Source: Actinoallomurus spadix (lineage in GTDB: Bacteria; Actinomycetota; Actinomycetes; Streptosporangiales; Streptosporangiaceae). Taken from it: a DNA stretch of 64,000 nt. Below the pieces are notes generated by a model, which saw only the letters and a list, made by a program, of their open reading frames with translations, did not search any database and had not been told where the DNA came from. The position numbers were made by a program, and so were the translations under genes. The stretch lies in the NCBI RefSeq assembly GCF_024055725.1, contig NZ_JAMXMX010000016.1, forward strand, positions 113,107 through 177,106. Direction: 5' to 3'. This document shows positions 18,667-28,427 of the stretch, in pieces. Each line of letters begins with the position of its first letter. Positions within the stretch are counted from its first letter, which is position 1.

Positions 18667-19754
18667 TGTGCCCGCCTTTCCGTGGATTCGCCCCTGAGCC
18701 CGGCGTAGGCATAGGTGAGCCGGTCCGCGAGGTTCTCGACGGTGTTGTCGCGTAGTGCGGCGCGTATCTGAGACGCCGCCTTCTGCCAGGACGCCGGGTC
18801 GGCCAGCTCGGCGACCGCCGTGGCGAGGTCGGTGGGCGTCCGTGCGAGGTTCGGGATCCCGAGGACCCGCAACGCGGGAATGTCCCGCGCCACGACGGGC
18901 AGGCCCGCCGCGACTGCTTCCAGCAGTGACATCGGGGCGCTCTCCCACAGGGCCGAGTGGATGTAGACGTCCGCGGCACGCAGCTGCTCGATCACTTCGC
19001 GATGGGGCAGCCAGCCGGTGACGTGCACTCCGGCGGACTCCAGGACGTGCCGCAGCCGGGCATCCCCGTCACCGATCCAGGCCCAGGAGATGGAATCGTC
19101 GCGGATGCGGGCCGCCCGGGCGAGGAAATGGGGATCCTTCTGTGCGCAGATCCGCCCGACGGTCACCGCCCGCATGGGGCGGTCCGTCACGCGCACGCGG
19201 AAAGGCGCGAGAGACGACGACGCGGCGTTGGGCACGTACACGACCCGCTGAGCCCGGTGCAACGCGGTGGCCAGCGAAGCCTCGCGCGGGCTCACGGCCG
19301 CGACGGTGCCGGTCCGTCGCGCCAGCACGGCCTCGGTCGTGCGGAACACCGTCCGGAGCGCCCTGGGTACGTCGGCCCGTTCGAACGCGTAGCAGTGCGG
19401 GGTGTAGACGATGCGGCTGGCCGGGATGGACCGGCATGTACGCACATAGAGGCCCGCGAACGAGGAGTGCGCGTGGACGACGTCGGGCTTGAGCCGTGCG
19501 TAGGCGCGGCCGATCGCGTTGATCCGCGCCAGGTGCCCCGCGGGAAGCGCCAGCCGGCCGCGGAGCGCGGCCATCGGCTCCGCCTTGACGACCTCACCGC
19601 GCCGGGGCGCTGTGATCAGCCAGTGTGCCAGGTGCGGGGTGGCCCGGATGTAGGACATCACCGCGGTGCTGACACCGCCGCCCCAGCACTCGATGACGTG
19701 CAGGATCGTGGTCGGGGTGGGCCACGCCGTGTGCTCAGACCGCGCCGCGTCCAC
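18639..19754 (-). CDS. Glycosyltransferase family 4
   Basis: A 371-residue GT-B enzyme. ILHVIECWGGGVSTAVMSYI at residues 17-36 is the acceptor-side glycine motif. VHAHSSFAGLYVR, AVTVGRICAQKDPHFLARA and HSALWESAPMSLLEAVAAGLPVVA supply the donor-site motif, with a Glu pair of E-x7-E type. In WbaP-started loci the gene next to the initiating transferase commonly adds the second sugar, which is a reasonable inference here. GTG 19754 lies 9 bases after AGGCGG and overlaps the end of the phosphotransferase gene by 20 bp. Confidence 0.85.
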   Translation of the reverse strand: MDAARSEHTAWPTPTTILHVIECWGGGVSTAVMSYIRATPHLAHWLITAPRRGEVVKAEPMAALRGRLALPAGHLARINAIGRAYARLKPDVVHAHSSFAGLYVRTCRSIPASRIVYTPHCYAFERADVPRALRTVFRTTEAVLARRTGTVAAVSPREASLATALHRAQRVVYVPNAASSSLAPFRVRVTDRPMRAVTVGRICAQKDPHFLARAARIRDDSISWAWIGDGDARLRHVLESAGVHVTGWLPHREVIEQLRAADVYIHSALWESAPMSLLEAVAAGLPVVARDIPALRVLGIPNLARTPTDLATAVAELADPASWQKAASQIRAALRDNTVENLADRLTYAYAGLRGESTERRAQWLTTSGSR

Positions 19755-20472
19755 TGATCACCGCCTTGAGCGTGCGAGCGAGGATGCGGATGTCCAGGAG
19801 CAGGGACCACCTCTCCACGTAGCGCAGGTCCATCCGGACCGCCTCTTTCCACGGCACCTGGGACCTGCCGCTGACCTGCCACAGTCCGGTCAGCCCGGGT
19901 TTCACGGTGAGCCGCCGCCGTTCCTGCTCGTCGCAGAGGAGCACCTCGGCGAGCACTTGGGGGCGCGGTCCGACGAGCGACATGTGGCCGAGCACGACGT
20001 TCCACAACTGGGGGAGCTCGTCCAGAGACCAGCGGCGCAGCACCCGGCCGACCGACGTGATGCGGGGATCCTCGGGGATCTTGAAGAGTGGTTCGTTCTC
20101 TCGCCCGTGTTCGCGCAGGAAGGTCGCGAGCTCCTCGTCGGCCCCGGTCCTCATCGAGCGGAATTTCCACATCCTGAACGGCCGCCCGTTCAGGCCGATC
20201 CTCTCGTGGGCGAAGAGCGCCGGACCTGGACTGCTCAACAGGACGGTGACGGCTATCGCCAGCAGGACGGGAGACAGTACGACGAGTGAGAGCAGAGCGA
20301 TCATCCGGTCGGCGGTGTGCTTCACACGCCGTGCTCCGTCTCCGCTCAGCCGGCTCTTCCTGGGGCGCTCCGAACTCGGCCGATGATGCCTACGGACATA
20401 TCCGACGACGTCTTCGTCGCAACTTCGTCGCGATTTCCTATTCGACTGCGTTTTCGGGGAGGAAATCGACAT
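19735..20472 (-). CDS. Undecaprenyl-phosphate sugar phosphotransferase (WbaP-like)
   Basis: A 245-residue initiating transferase of the bacterial sugar transferase family. A polar 55-residue lead is followed by one membrane helix (MIALLSLVVLSPVLLAIAV) and the catalytic part with KFRSMRTGADE, DPRITSVGRVLRRWSLDELPQLWNV, LVGPRPQ and KPGLTGLWQVSGRS. It moves a sugar-1-phosphate to undecaprenyl phosphate, the first step of repeat-unit synthesis. It lacks the four extra N-terminal helices of full WbaP, as many short forms do. AGGAG lies about 7 bases before ATG 20472. It heads the leftward operon of two glycosyltransferases, copolymerase, polymerase, flippase and methyltransferase. Confidence 0.88.
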   Translation of the reverse strand: MSISSPKTQSNRKSRRSCDEDVVGYVRRHHRPSSERPRKSRLSGDGARRVKHTADRMIALLSLVVLSPVLLAIAVTVLLSSPGPALFAHERIGLNGRPFRMWKFRSMRTGADEELATFLREHGRENEPLFKIPEDPRITSVGRVLRRWSLDELPQLWNVVLGHMSLVGPRPQVLAEVLLCDEQERRRLTVKPGLTGLWQVSGRSQVPWKEAVRMDLRYVERWSLLLDIRILARTLKAVISGRGAV

Positions 20473-20901
20473 TATGGTCTCCTGACATCGGGCAAGATCT
20501 CCATTCCGCTGCCCAGATATATCTCCTCCCGGCCGCCGGTTCCCTCCACCGCGAAGATCAACAGTTGGTCATTGGCCAGAAAACTATCCGGTCTCCTGAT
20601 CGTCATCTGAGAGGTGTGTTCGGAGTCGCGGAGTGATCGGGGGGAAGCGGTTTCTTCGGGATGCCTTCGAGGGCAGTGCACCAGGGAGTCTGTGTCGAGG
20701 AGTGTGTCGCTTTTGTATCGGCGGCGGGGGATTGTGGTGTCCTTGTGTGTGCATCGGCGGGTGGCGCCGCATCGGTGTTCGGTGGTTGAGGGAGTCGCGC
20801 CGTCGCGGATATGCTCCCTTCGATTGGGGCGACGTTCATATCCGGTCGGTCATGACCTGTCGCCCGGCGAGTCCGCGGCAATGGAGACAACTGGGACGCG
20901 C
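20473..20901. other. Divergent intergenic region, phosphotransferase/asnB
   Basis: A 429-bp gap between the leftward initiating-transferase operon and the rightward asnB-like gene. It is rich in TG-containing tracts on the plus strand and less GC-rich than the genes. It holds a sigma-70-like promoter for asnB (listed separately) and must hold the promoter of the major leftward operon, which I could not pin down. No frame in it has convincing coding bias or a family match. Its length is enough for regulator binding or a leader RNA. Confidence 0.4.
20786..20815 (+). promoter_or_regulatory. Putative sigma-70-type promoter of asnB-like gene
   Basis: TTGAGG at 20786-20791 and TATGCT at 20810-20815 are separated by 18 bp, matching the actinobacterial housekeeping pattern. 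Transcription would start near 20822, leaving a leader of about 80 nt before ATG 20902. Confidence 0.45.
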
Positions 20902-22809
20902 ATGTGCGGAATAGCGGGCATGGTGTCGAAGAAGGCCGTAGAGCTCGACGTCGTGCGAGATATGTGCGCTGTACTCGCCCATCGAGGGCCCGACGGTCAG
21001 GGATTCCACGAGGACGCCCACGCCGCTCTCGGTACGCGGCGGCTCGCCATCGTCGATGTGCCCGATGGGGGCCAACCCGTCTACAACGAGGACAAGACCG
21101 TCGTGGCGGTGTTCAACGGGGAGATCTATAACTTTCCCGAGCTACGCCGAATGCTCCGCGACCGTGGTCATTGCTTCGTCGCGAACGGGGACACCGAGTG
21201 TCTTGTGCACCTCTATGAGGAATTCGGTGATCGTCTTGTCGACCGGCTTCGTGGGATGTTCGCGTTCGCCATCTGGGACGAGAGGCGGCAGCGGCTTCTC
21301 CTCGCCCGTGATCGCGTGGGGAAGAAGCCGCTCTTCTGGCGGTCCGACGGTCAGACACTGTGGTTCGGGTCGGGGCTGAAGGCGCTCGTGCAGCACCCCG
21401 CCGCACCTCGGGAACTCGATCCGGTCGCGCTTCATCACTATCTGACCTATCAGTACGTACCGGCTCCTTGGTCGATCCTGCGCGGAGTCCGCAAACTGCC
21501 GCCCGGCCATCTGCTCGTCTGGCAGGCCGGCGTCCCCGTGACGAGCCGTTACTGGCGCCTCGACTGCACGCCCCGCGCGATCGAGTCCGAGGAGGCGGCG
21601 GCCGAGGAGCTCCGCAGCCGGCTGCTCGACGCGACGCGCGTGCGCATGATCGGCGAGCGGCCACTGGGAGCCCTCCTGTCCGGCGGGATCGATTCCTCCG
21701 CGGTCGTCGCCGCGATGGCCAGGCAGACCGGCGAGCGCATCAGAACGTTCAGCGTCGGTTTCGACGAGGAGCGGTTCGACGAGCGGCGTTACGCGCGTGC
21801 CCTGGCCCGGCACTACGCCACCGACCATCACGAGATGGTCGTCACCGCCTCGGCACTCGACGTCCTGCCCCTGCTGTCCTGGCACTATGACGAGCCGTTC
21901 GCCGACTCCTCGGCGATCCCCACCTTCTACGTCGCACGGATGAGCAGTGAGCAGGTGACGGTCGTCCTCAACGGGGACGGCGGCGACGAGCTGTTCGGCG
22001 GCTACCTGCGCTATCTCGCCCTGGCCCGGGCCGGTCGGATCCCCGCGCTCCCGCTGCTTCGCGATCGGCTCGACCGGATCGGTTCTTCGCTCGCGTCCCG
22101 CGCCGCCCCGGGCTCGGCGCTGCAGAGGACGGGCCGGGTGCTGGAACTCCTGGGACACCCGACCTCGCGGCGCCACGCACGATTGATGTCCTCCTTCACC
22201 CATGGGCAGAAGATGGAGCTGTACACGGACGCGCTGCGCGCGCATCTGGCGGACGTCGACAGTCATGGCCTCCTGGACGACGCCTTCGCCGCCTCCCGCG
22301 CCGACTCGGACGTGGGCCGCGTCATGGACGTCGACGTCAACACCTACCTCCCCGGCGACCTCCTGGTGAAGATGGACACCGCCACCATGGCCAATTCGTT
22401 GGAGGCGCGCTCCCCGTTCCTCGACCATCACCTCATGGAGTGGGCCGCCGGGCTCCCCGTGAGGTTGAAGGTCCGTTCGGGAACGACGAAGTACCTGCTG
22501 AAGCGCGCGGTCGGCCCGTGGCTGCCGCCCGAGCTGGTGACCCGGCCGAAGATGGGGTTCGGCGTTCCGCTCGCGAGGTGGCTCCGTACCGAACTGGCCG
22601 ACCTCTCGTGGGACGTCCTGACGGATCACACGGCCAGGTCGCGAGGGCTGTTCCGGCCGGAGGCGGTACGGGAACTCCTGCGGCGGCACGCGAGCGGGCA
22701 CGACCACGGCAACCGGATCTGGACGCTGCTCCAGTTCGAGCTCTGGTGCCGGGTCTTCCTCGACCCGCCCGTGCCGGGCATCGACCGCGACCTCGCGTCC
22801 CGGCGGTGA
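20902..22809 (+). CDS. asnB: Asparagine synthase-type amidotransferase
   Basis: A 635-residue glutamine-hydrolysing asparagine synthetase family protein. The start is fixed by MCGIAGMV, because Cys2 must become the N-terminal nucleophile of the glutaminase domain; RLAIVDV, FNGEIYNFPEL and NGDTECLVHLYEE complete that domain. The synthetase half has the PP-loop LSGGIDSSAVVAAM near residue 255 and NGDGGDELFGGYLRY. Within polysaccharide loci such proteins often amidate a sugar acid rather than make asparagine. The neighbours are an initiating transferase and a flippase, so a glycan role is likely but unproven. Confidence 0.85.
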   Translation: MCGIAGMVSKKAVELDVVRDMCAVLAHRGPDGQGFHEDAHAALGTRRLAIVDVPDGGQPVYNEDKTVVAVFNGEIYNFPELRRMLRDRGHCFVANGDTECLVHLYEEFGDRLVDRLRGMFAFAIWDERRQRLLLARDRVGKKPLFWRSDGQTLWFGSGLKALVQHPAAPRELDPVALHHYLTYQYVPAPWSILRGVRKLPPGHLLVWQAGVPVTSRYWRLDCTPRAIESEEAAAEELRSRLLDATRVRMIGERPLGALLSGGIDSSAVVAAMARQTGERIRTFSVGFDEERFDERRYARALARHYATDHHEMVVTASALDVLPLLSWHYDEPFADSSAIPTFYVARMSSEQVTVVLNGDGGDELFGGYLRYLALARAGRIPALPLLRDRLDRIGSSLASRAAPGSALQRTGRVLELLGHPTSRRHARLMSSFTHGQKMELYTDALRAHLADVDSHGLLDDAFAASRADSDVGRVMDVDVNTYLPGDLLVKMDTATMANSLEARSPFLDHHLMEWAAGLPVRLKVRSGTTKYLLKRAVGPWLPPELVTRPKMGFGVPLARWLRTELADLSWDVLTDHTARSRGLFRPEAVRELLRRHASGHDHGNRIWTLLQFELWCRVFLDPPVPGIDRDLASRR

Positions 22810-22829
22810 ACCGCCGCCGCGGCGGTCGC

Positions 22830-22960
22830 CCGGATCTCCGGCCGGTGAGGTGAGCGAGGCGTCCGGGCCCCCGGCCGGTGAGGTGAGCGAGGCGCCCGGG
22901 CCCCCGGCCGGTGAGGTGAGCGAGGCGCCCGGCCCCCTGCCCGGCGCGGTGAGCAGGGCG
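22830..22960 (+). repeat. 33-bp tandem repeat carrying in-frame GTG codons
   Basis: Near-identical 33-bp units start at GTG 22850, 22883, 22916 and, more diverged, 22949. Each encodes about VSEAPGPPAGE. The second and third units differ by almost nothing, so the array is recent. Every unit begins with a possible start codon that is in frame with the downstream flippase. Confidence 0.85.
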
Positions 22961-24238
22961 GCGGTCGGCCAGGCCGCCCGTACCCTGGGCGCCTACGCCG
23001 CCAGGTTCGTTCTGGGTGCGCTGATGAGCGTGGTCGTGAACCGGTCACTCGGACCCGAGGGACGCGGCACCTACGCGGTGCTGATCGCCGTCGCGACGGT
23101 CGCGTTGCACCTCGGCCAGCTGTCGGTCGAGGAGTCGCACGTCGCGCTCTGGTCCCGCGTTCGCGACCCCGCCGTCGTCACCGCCAACAGCGTGCTGTTC
23201 GGCGCGGCGCTCGGCGGTGCCTGCGCGGTCGCCGCCGCGATGGTCGTGGCCGGGCTGGGGCCCGGCGTCGTCCCGGTGACCGACCTGGGCCTGCTGGCCG
23301 TGGCGCTGGCCTGGATCCCCTGCGCCATGACCGAGAGACTGCTCGCCCGCCTCATGGTCCTGAGAGCACGCATCGACGTGAACGACCTGAGTGGGCTGCT
23401 CAGCGTGGGCGTGCACTGCGCTTCCCTGCTCCTGCTGGCCGCGCTGGGCAGGGTGACGCTGTGGTGGGTGGTCGCGCTGTGGACGATGTCCGCCGCGATG
23501 CCGCTGGCCGTCCTCCTGCCCGCCGCCCACCCGAGGCTGCGGGACTGCGACCTCGGGGTGGCACGCCGGACCCTCCGCCTGGGGTTGCGCTACCACACGG
23601 GCCTCGTCTCGATGTTCCTGCTCCTGCGGGCGGACGTACTGATCATGGGCGCCATGACCACGGCGGCCGAAACGGGGCTGTACGCCGTCGCGGTGACGCT
23701 GATGGAACTGGGCCGTGTTCCATCCGACGTCCTCGCGAACCTCGCCATGCCCCGGCAACTCGAGGACGACGAGCGGCCGGCGGCCCTGTTCACCGTGCGG
23801 TCCACGAGGATCGCCGCGCTGGCCGCCGCCGGATCCGTGGGACTCCTCTGCGTCACCGCGCCCTTCCTCGTTCCGGCGGTGTACGGCCCGGCGTTCACGG
23901 GGGCCGCCGGTCCGCTCCTCGCGCTCGCACCGGGCCTGTGGTCGATCGCGGCGAGCAGACCGGTCGGCGCCTTCCTCCTCCGGCTCGACCGGCCGCTGCG
24001 GAGCTCGATGACGGCGGTCGCGGCCCTCACGGTCAACGTCACCGTGAACCTCGCGCTGATCCCGTCGTACGGCGCCGTGGGCGCGGCGCTCGCCTCCAGT
24101 GTCGGCTACGCCGTGTTCGCGGTGCTCCAGGTCCTGTGGTTCCTCCGGGTCACGCGGTGCCGGTGGAGCGACCTGCTTCCCCGGGGCTCCGACCTCCGTT
24201 ACCTGTGGTGTACGGTCCGCCGCGCCCCGTCCGGGTGA
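22850..24238 (+). CDS. Second polysaccharide flippase (MATE/Wzx-like)
   Basis: A protein of up to 462 residues with about twelve to fourteen hydrophobic helices and the MOP-type opening (ARTLGAYAARFVLGALMSVVVNRSLGPEGRGTYAVL), which is typical of actinobacterial and Wzx-like lipid-linked glycan exporters. The membrane domain starts only around residue 35; before it are three copies of an 11-residue Pro/Gly/Glu repeat. Starts at GTG 22850, 22883, 22916 or 22949 are all in frame. It follows asnB by 40 bp on the same strand, so the two are probably co-transcribed. Substrate unknown. Confidence 0.75.
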   Translation: MSEASGPPAGEVSEAPGPPAGEVSEAPGPLPGAVSRAAVGQAARTLGAYAARFVLGALMSVVVNRSLGPEGRGTYAVLIAVATVALHLGQLSVEESHVALWSRVRDPAVVTANSVLFGAALGGACAVAAAMVVAGLGPGVVPVTDLGLLAVALAWIPCAMTERLLARLMVLRARIDVNDLSGLLSVGVHCASLLLLAALGRVTLWWVVALWTMSAAMPLAVLLPAAHPRLRDCDLGVARRTLRLGLRYHTGLVSMFLLLRADVLIMGAMTTAAETGLYAVAVTLMELGRVPSDVLANLAMPRQLEDDERPAALFTVRSTRIAALAAAGSVGLLCVTAPFLVPAVYGPAFTGAAGPLLALAPGLWSIAASRPVGAFLLRLDRPLRSSMTAVAALTVNVTVNLALIPSYGAVGAALASSVGYAVFAVLQVLWFLRVTRCRWSDLLPRGSDLRYLWCTVRRAPSG

Positions 24239-24277
24239 ACCGGCTGACGCGGTGACGCGGGCCTTCCCCGCTCACCC

Positions 24278-24328
24278 CCGCATCGCGCTCACGTCCGCAT
24301 GGCCCTCACGTCCGCATGGCGCTCGCGT
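24278..24328. repeat. Three 17-bp direct repeats
   Basis: Three imperfect 17-bp copies (consensus CCGCATGGCGCTCACGT) lie head to tail at 24278, 24295 and 24312. They span the stop codon of the leftward epimerase gene, so part of the array encodes its last residues. No spacer structure is present. Confidence 0.7.
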
Positions 24329-25319
24329 GCGGCGAGGACGGTCGGGCGCGTGCCGCCAGTTCACGCCGCGCGTGGCCGATGGCGTCGGTGAGGATGTCGT
24401 CCAGAGAACGCCGGGGCAGCCAGCCGGTGAGCACCCGCAACTTCGAGGTGTCGGGGACCTTCCGCTGCATGTCCTCGAATCCCGATTCGTACGCCTGGTC
24501 GTAGGGGACGAACCGGATCGCCGACGCGCTCCCGGTGCGCGCGATGATCATCTCGGCGAGTTCGCGGATACTGATCTCGCGAGAGGCTCCGACGTTGTAG
24601 GTCTGTCCGATGGCGGCGGGTTCGTCCAGGAGCCGGAGCAGCGCGTCGACGATGTCGCTGACATGGGTGAAGCAGCGTGTCTGCCGTCCGTCCCCGTACA
24701 CCGTGAGCGGCTCGCCCCGCACCGCCTGCCGGACCAGCCGCGGGACGACCATGCCGTACGCGGCGCTCTGCCGCGGGCCGACCGTGTTGAACAGCCGGAC
24801 CACGACCGTCGCCAGGTCGTGCTCCCGGTGATAACAGTTGGCGAGGATCTCGTCCACGGCCTTCGCCGTGCTGTACGCCCACCGCACGATGGACGGGGGC
24901 CCGAGGATCCGGTCCGCGGTCTCCTGCAGGGGACCCAGGGAGTTCTTCCCGTAGATGTCCGACGTGCTGGTCATCAGCACTTTGCGGCGGTAACGGTGCG
25001 CCGCCTCGATCACGATCTGTGAGCCCCGGATGTTAGTGATCAACGACCGCAGGGGCTCCTCGACCACCAGCCGTACGCCGACGGCCGCCGCCATGTGGAT
25101 CACGGCGTCGCACCGGTGCACGAGTTCGTCGACGATCAGTTCGTCGAGCACCGACCCGTGCACGAAGCGGAAGGACGCGTTCTTCGCCGCCTCGCTCAGG
25201 TTCGCGGGACTGCCCGTCGCCAGGTTGTCGAGGGCGACGACGGAGTCGCCGCGGGCCAGCAGCGCGTCGACGAGGTGCGACCCGATGAAGCCCGCCCCGC
25301 CCGTCACCAGGTATGTCAT
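24306..25319 (-). CDS. NAD-dependent sugar epimerase/dehydratase
   Basis: A 337-residue extended SDR. TYLVTGGAGFIGSHLVDAL binds NAD; MAAAVGVRLVVEEP, TSTSDIYGKN and YSTAKAVDE give the catalytic Ser/Thr, Tyr and Lys, and VVRLFNTVGPRQ plus YGDGRQTRCFTHVSDIVDA bind nucleotide sugar. The combination resembles UDP-glucuronate decarboxylase and UDP-glucose 4-epimerase relatives; which reaction it carries out is open. ATG 25319 is preferred over longer frames because AAGGCGG stands 6 bases before it. It lies between the flippase and the beta-helix gene. Confidence 0.8.
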   Translation of the reverse strand: MTYLVTGGAGFIGSHLVDALLARGDSVVALDNLATGSPANLSEAAKNASFRFVHGSVLDELIVDELVHRCDAVIHMAAAVGVRLVVEEPLRSLITNIRGSQIVIEAAHRYRRKVLMTSTSDIYGKNSLGPLQETADRILGPPSIVRWAYSTAKAVDEILANCYHREHDLATVVVRLFNTVGPRQSAAYGMVVPRLVRQAVRGEPLTVYGDGRQTRCFTHVSDIVDALLRLLDEPAAIGQTYNVGASREISIRELAEMIIARTGSASAIRFVPYDQAYESGFEDMQRKVPDTSKLRVLTGWLPRRSLDDILTDAIGHARRELAARARPSSPHASAMRT

Positions 25320-25398
25320 CCTGCCGCCTTCCGGCATACCGCGCCTCCCCGGGCTCGTGAGCGTCGCCGCGGATCGGATGGCCGAACCGCGAACGGCA

Positions 25399-25431
25399 TG
25401 GGGTGGCGGGAAGTCCGTTCCCGCCACCCCA
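25399..25431 (-). terminator. Perfect 14-bp hairpin after beta-helix gene
   Basis: A perfect 14-bp stem (25399-25412 with 25418-25431) closes a 5-base GTCCG loop, about 60 bp past the stop of the leftward beta-helix gene. No T-run follows, so it may act as a GC-rich terminator or mRNA-end stabiliser. Confidence 0.6.
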
Positions 25432-25486
25432 GGCCGGCCGATCGCCGTGTGCTGTCACCGCTGCGGGAGACGGCCGGGCACTCGCG

Positions 25487-26428
25487 TCAGGAGCAGCCCG
25501 GCACGCTGCCGGCGGGCCTGCAGTTGTTGGGAGTGTTCCCGGTGACCACGCTGGCGTCGAGCGTCACGGGTCCGCCGCCGGGGAGGCGGTAGATGCCGCC
25601 ACCGTCGTTCGCGCTGTTGGCCGTGACGAGGGTCCGCACCAGAGTGGACCGCCCGCCCACGCCGTTCAGCAGCCCGCCTCCACGGAGCTTGGCGGTGTTC
25701 CTCTCGAGCGTCGTCCGGAAGAAGGACGCGGTCCCGCCCAGCTCGGTGTAGACGCCGCCGCCGCTGCTGTTCGCGCTGTTGAAGCTGATCCGGCTGAAGT
25801 CCACGGTGAGCCGGCCGTCGCTGTAGATGCCGGCGCCGCCGCCACCGGATCCATTCGGATGAATGGTGGTGTTACCGGTGATCAGGGTCCACGACACCCG
25901 CATCGTGCCGCTGTCGTTGCTGAGGCCGGCGCCGTTGTCCGCGGTGTTGTTCTGTACGGTGACGTGGTCCAGGTCCACGGTGCCCCGTGCGCTGAGGATC
26001 GCTCCGCCGGTATTGCGCCCGGAGTTGCCGCCCTCGATGAAGATTCCCTCGACCCTCAGCCGGGCGCCGGTGAACACCTCGAAGAGGCGGAATCTCCGGC
26101 CTCCGGTGCGCCGGATATGCGTGGACGGCCCGCCGAAGATGGTGATGTCGCCCCTGATGATCGGCAGCGCGTTCCAGCCGCGAGTCCCCCTCTCCGCCGG
26201 GGTGGTGAAGTCATAATTGCAGTTCGCGGCCAGCCGGATCGTGCCGTGGCCGGCCGCATTGGCATTGGTGACCGCTGTCACCAGGCCGGACGCCCCGCCC
26301 GTAGGTCCGCCGCACGGCACCGTCACGACGGGCTGTGCGTAGGCCGAGGGCGGCGATGCCGCCGCTACGCCCGCCCCCATCAGCGTGGCAGCCGCTATGC
26401 TGCCGGCCGTTCTAGCGAATGAACCCAT
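25487..26428 (-). CDS. Secreted right-handed beta-helix protein
   Basis: A 313-residue exported protein. A signal peptide (FARTAGSIAAATLMGAGVAAA, ending near SAYAQP) is followed by a parallel beta-helix made of repeating turns such as VDLDHVTVQNNTADNGAGLSND and LTVDFSRISFNSANSSGGGVYTE. This resembles the Pel/polymorphic outer membrane protein repeat type, with GG and N-rich turns. Some such proteins are polysaccharide lyases or adhesins, but no catalytic set can be assigned. ATG 26428 has GGGGAG 5 bases upstream; the ATG at 26455 lacks spacing. Its place at the edge of the polysaccharide locus may be meaningful. Confidence 0.75.
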   Translation of the reverse strand: MGSFARTAGSIAAATLMGAGVAAASPPSAYAQPVVTVPCGGPTGGASGLVTAVTNANAAGHGTIRLAANCNYDFTTPAERGTRGWNALPIIRGDITIFGGPSTHIRRTGGRRFRLFEVFTGARLRVEGIFIEGGNSGRNTGGAILSARGTVDLDHVTVQNNTADNGAGLSNDSGTMRVSWTLITGNTTIHPNGSGGGGAGIYSDGRLTVDFSRISFNSANSSGGGVYTELGGTASFFRTTLERNTAKLRGGGLLNGVGGRSTLVRTLVTANSANDGGGIYRLPGGGPVTLDASVVTGNTPNNCRPAGSVPGCS

Positions 26429-26655
26429 GAGGCTCCCCCCGAACAGAATGGACATTCCTCTTGTCGGTGATGAAGTGTCCTCGCGGCACCGCCGACATCG
26501 GATAGGGAAACATCGCGCGGGGCGTCACACCGCGTCCGGGCGTCGCTGAATTCCGATTCTTTATCGCCGTTGACGACTTTTTGAGCGGCCCGCTATTCGG
26601 CGGCCGGGGGAAAGCGTCCTGAATACGGAAAATGGGGGGACGGTCGGGGATGCTC

Positions 26656-26695
26656 GAAAAAGATCCGCCGGGGACCCCGAAGGATCCCCGGCGGA
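26656..26695 (-). terminator. Intrinsic terminator of M1 peptidase gene
   Basis: An 11-bp perfect stem (26664-26674 with 26685-26695) and 10-base loop are followed on the minus strand by TCTTTTT, a classical rho-independent layout, 24 bp past the stop of the leftward peptidase gene. Confidence 0.85.
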
Positions 26696-26718
26696 GTGAA
26701 GCGGCTCTGCGGGAGAGA

Positions 26719-28164
<1,446 letters not shown>

Positions 28165-28297
28165 GTGGGGGGTTCTCCGTGCAGAAGATCAAGTGGACCT
28201 TGCGACTCTCGCGTACGAAAGGGGACGTTGTCCAGACCTTCCAGGAGCGAAAGCGGCTTACGGTCGTGATTCTGGTGAGGCGGAGAGACCATGCGAC

Positions 28298-28336
28298 CGG
28301 AGAGACGGCGCACGCGGAGAGACGGCGCACGCGGAG
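28298..28336. repeat. Two tandem 17-bp repeats
   Basis: CGGAGAGACGGCGCACG occurs twice head to tail (28298 and 28315), with a partial third copy, in the 263-bp gap between the M1 peptidase and aceA. No function is apparent. Confidence 0.7.
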
Positions 28337-28373
28337 GAAGGGCGGGCCGGAGAAGGGTGGGCCGAGACGAACA

Positions 28374-28408
28374 CGCGGTGGCCCCCCGGGATGCCGGGGG
28401 CCACCGCG
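28374..28408 (-). terminator. GC-rich hairpin after aceA
   Basis: A perfect 13-bp stem (28374-28386 with 28396-28408) with a 9-base loop lies 20 bp beyond the aceA stop on the minus strand. No long T-run follows. It is probably the terminator of aceA. Confidence 0.65.
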
Positions 28409-28427
28409 CCGACCTGGAGGGCGGTTC

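Noticed and set aside
22830..22960. The 33-bp repeats as CRISPR or phage-attachment sites
   Set aside because: They are contiguous, in frame and encode a Pro/Gly/Glu repeat, so a coding tandem repeat explains them fully.
24278..24328. Three 17-bp repeats as a CRISPR array
   Set aside because: Units are head to tail without spacers, only three copies, and overlap a coding end.
19735..26428. The region as an antibiotic biosynthetic cluster because of FkbM, AsnB and sugar genes
   Set aside because: No polyketide, peptide or other scaffold enzyme is present, while WbaP-, Wzx-, Wzy- and Wzc-like proteins give a complete polysaccharide set.
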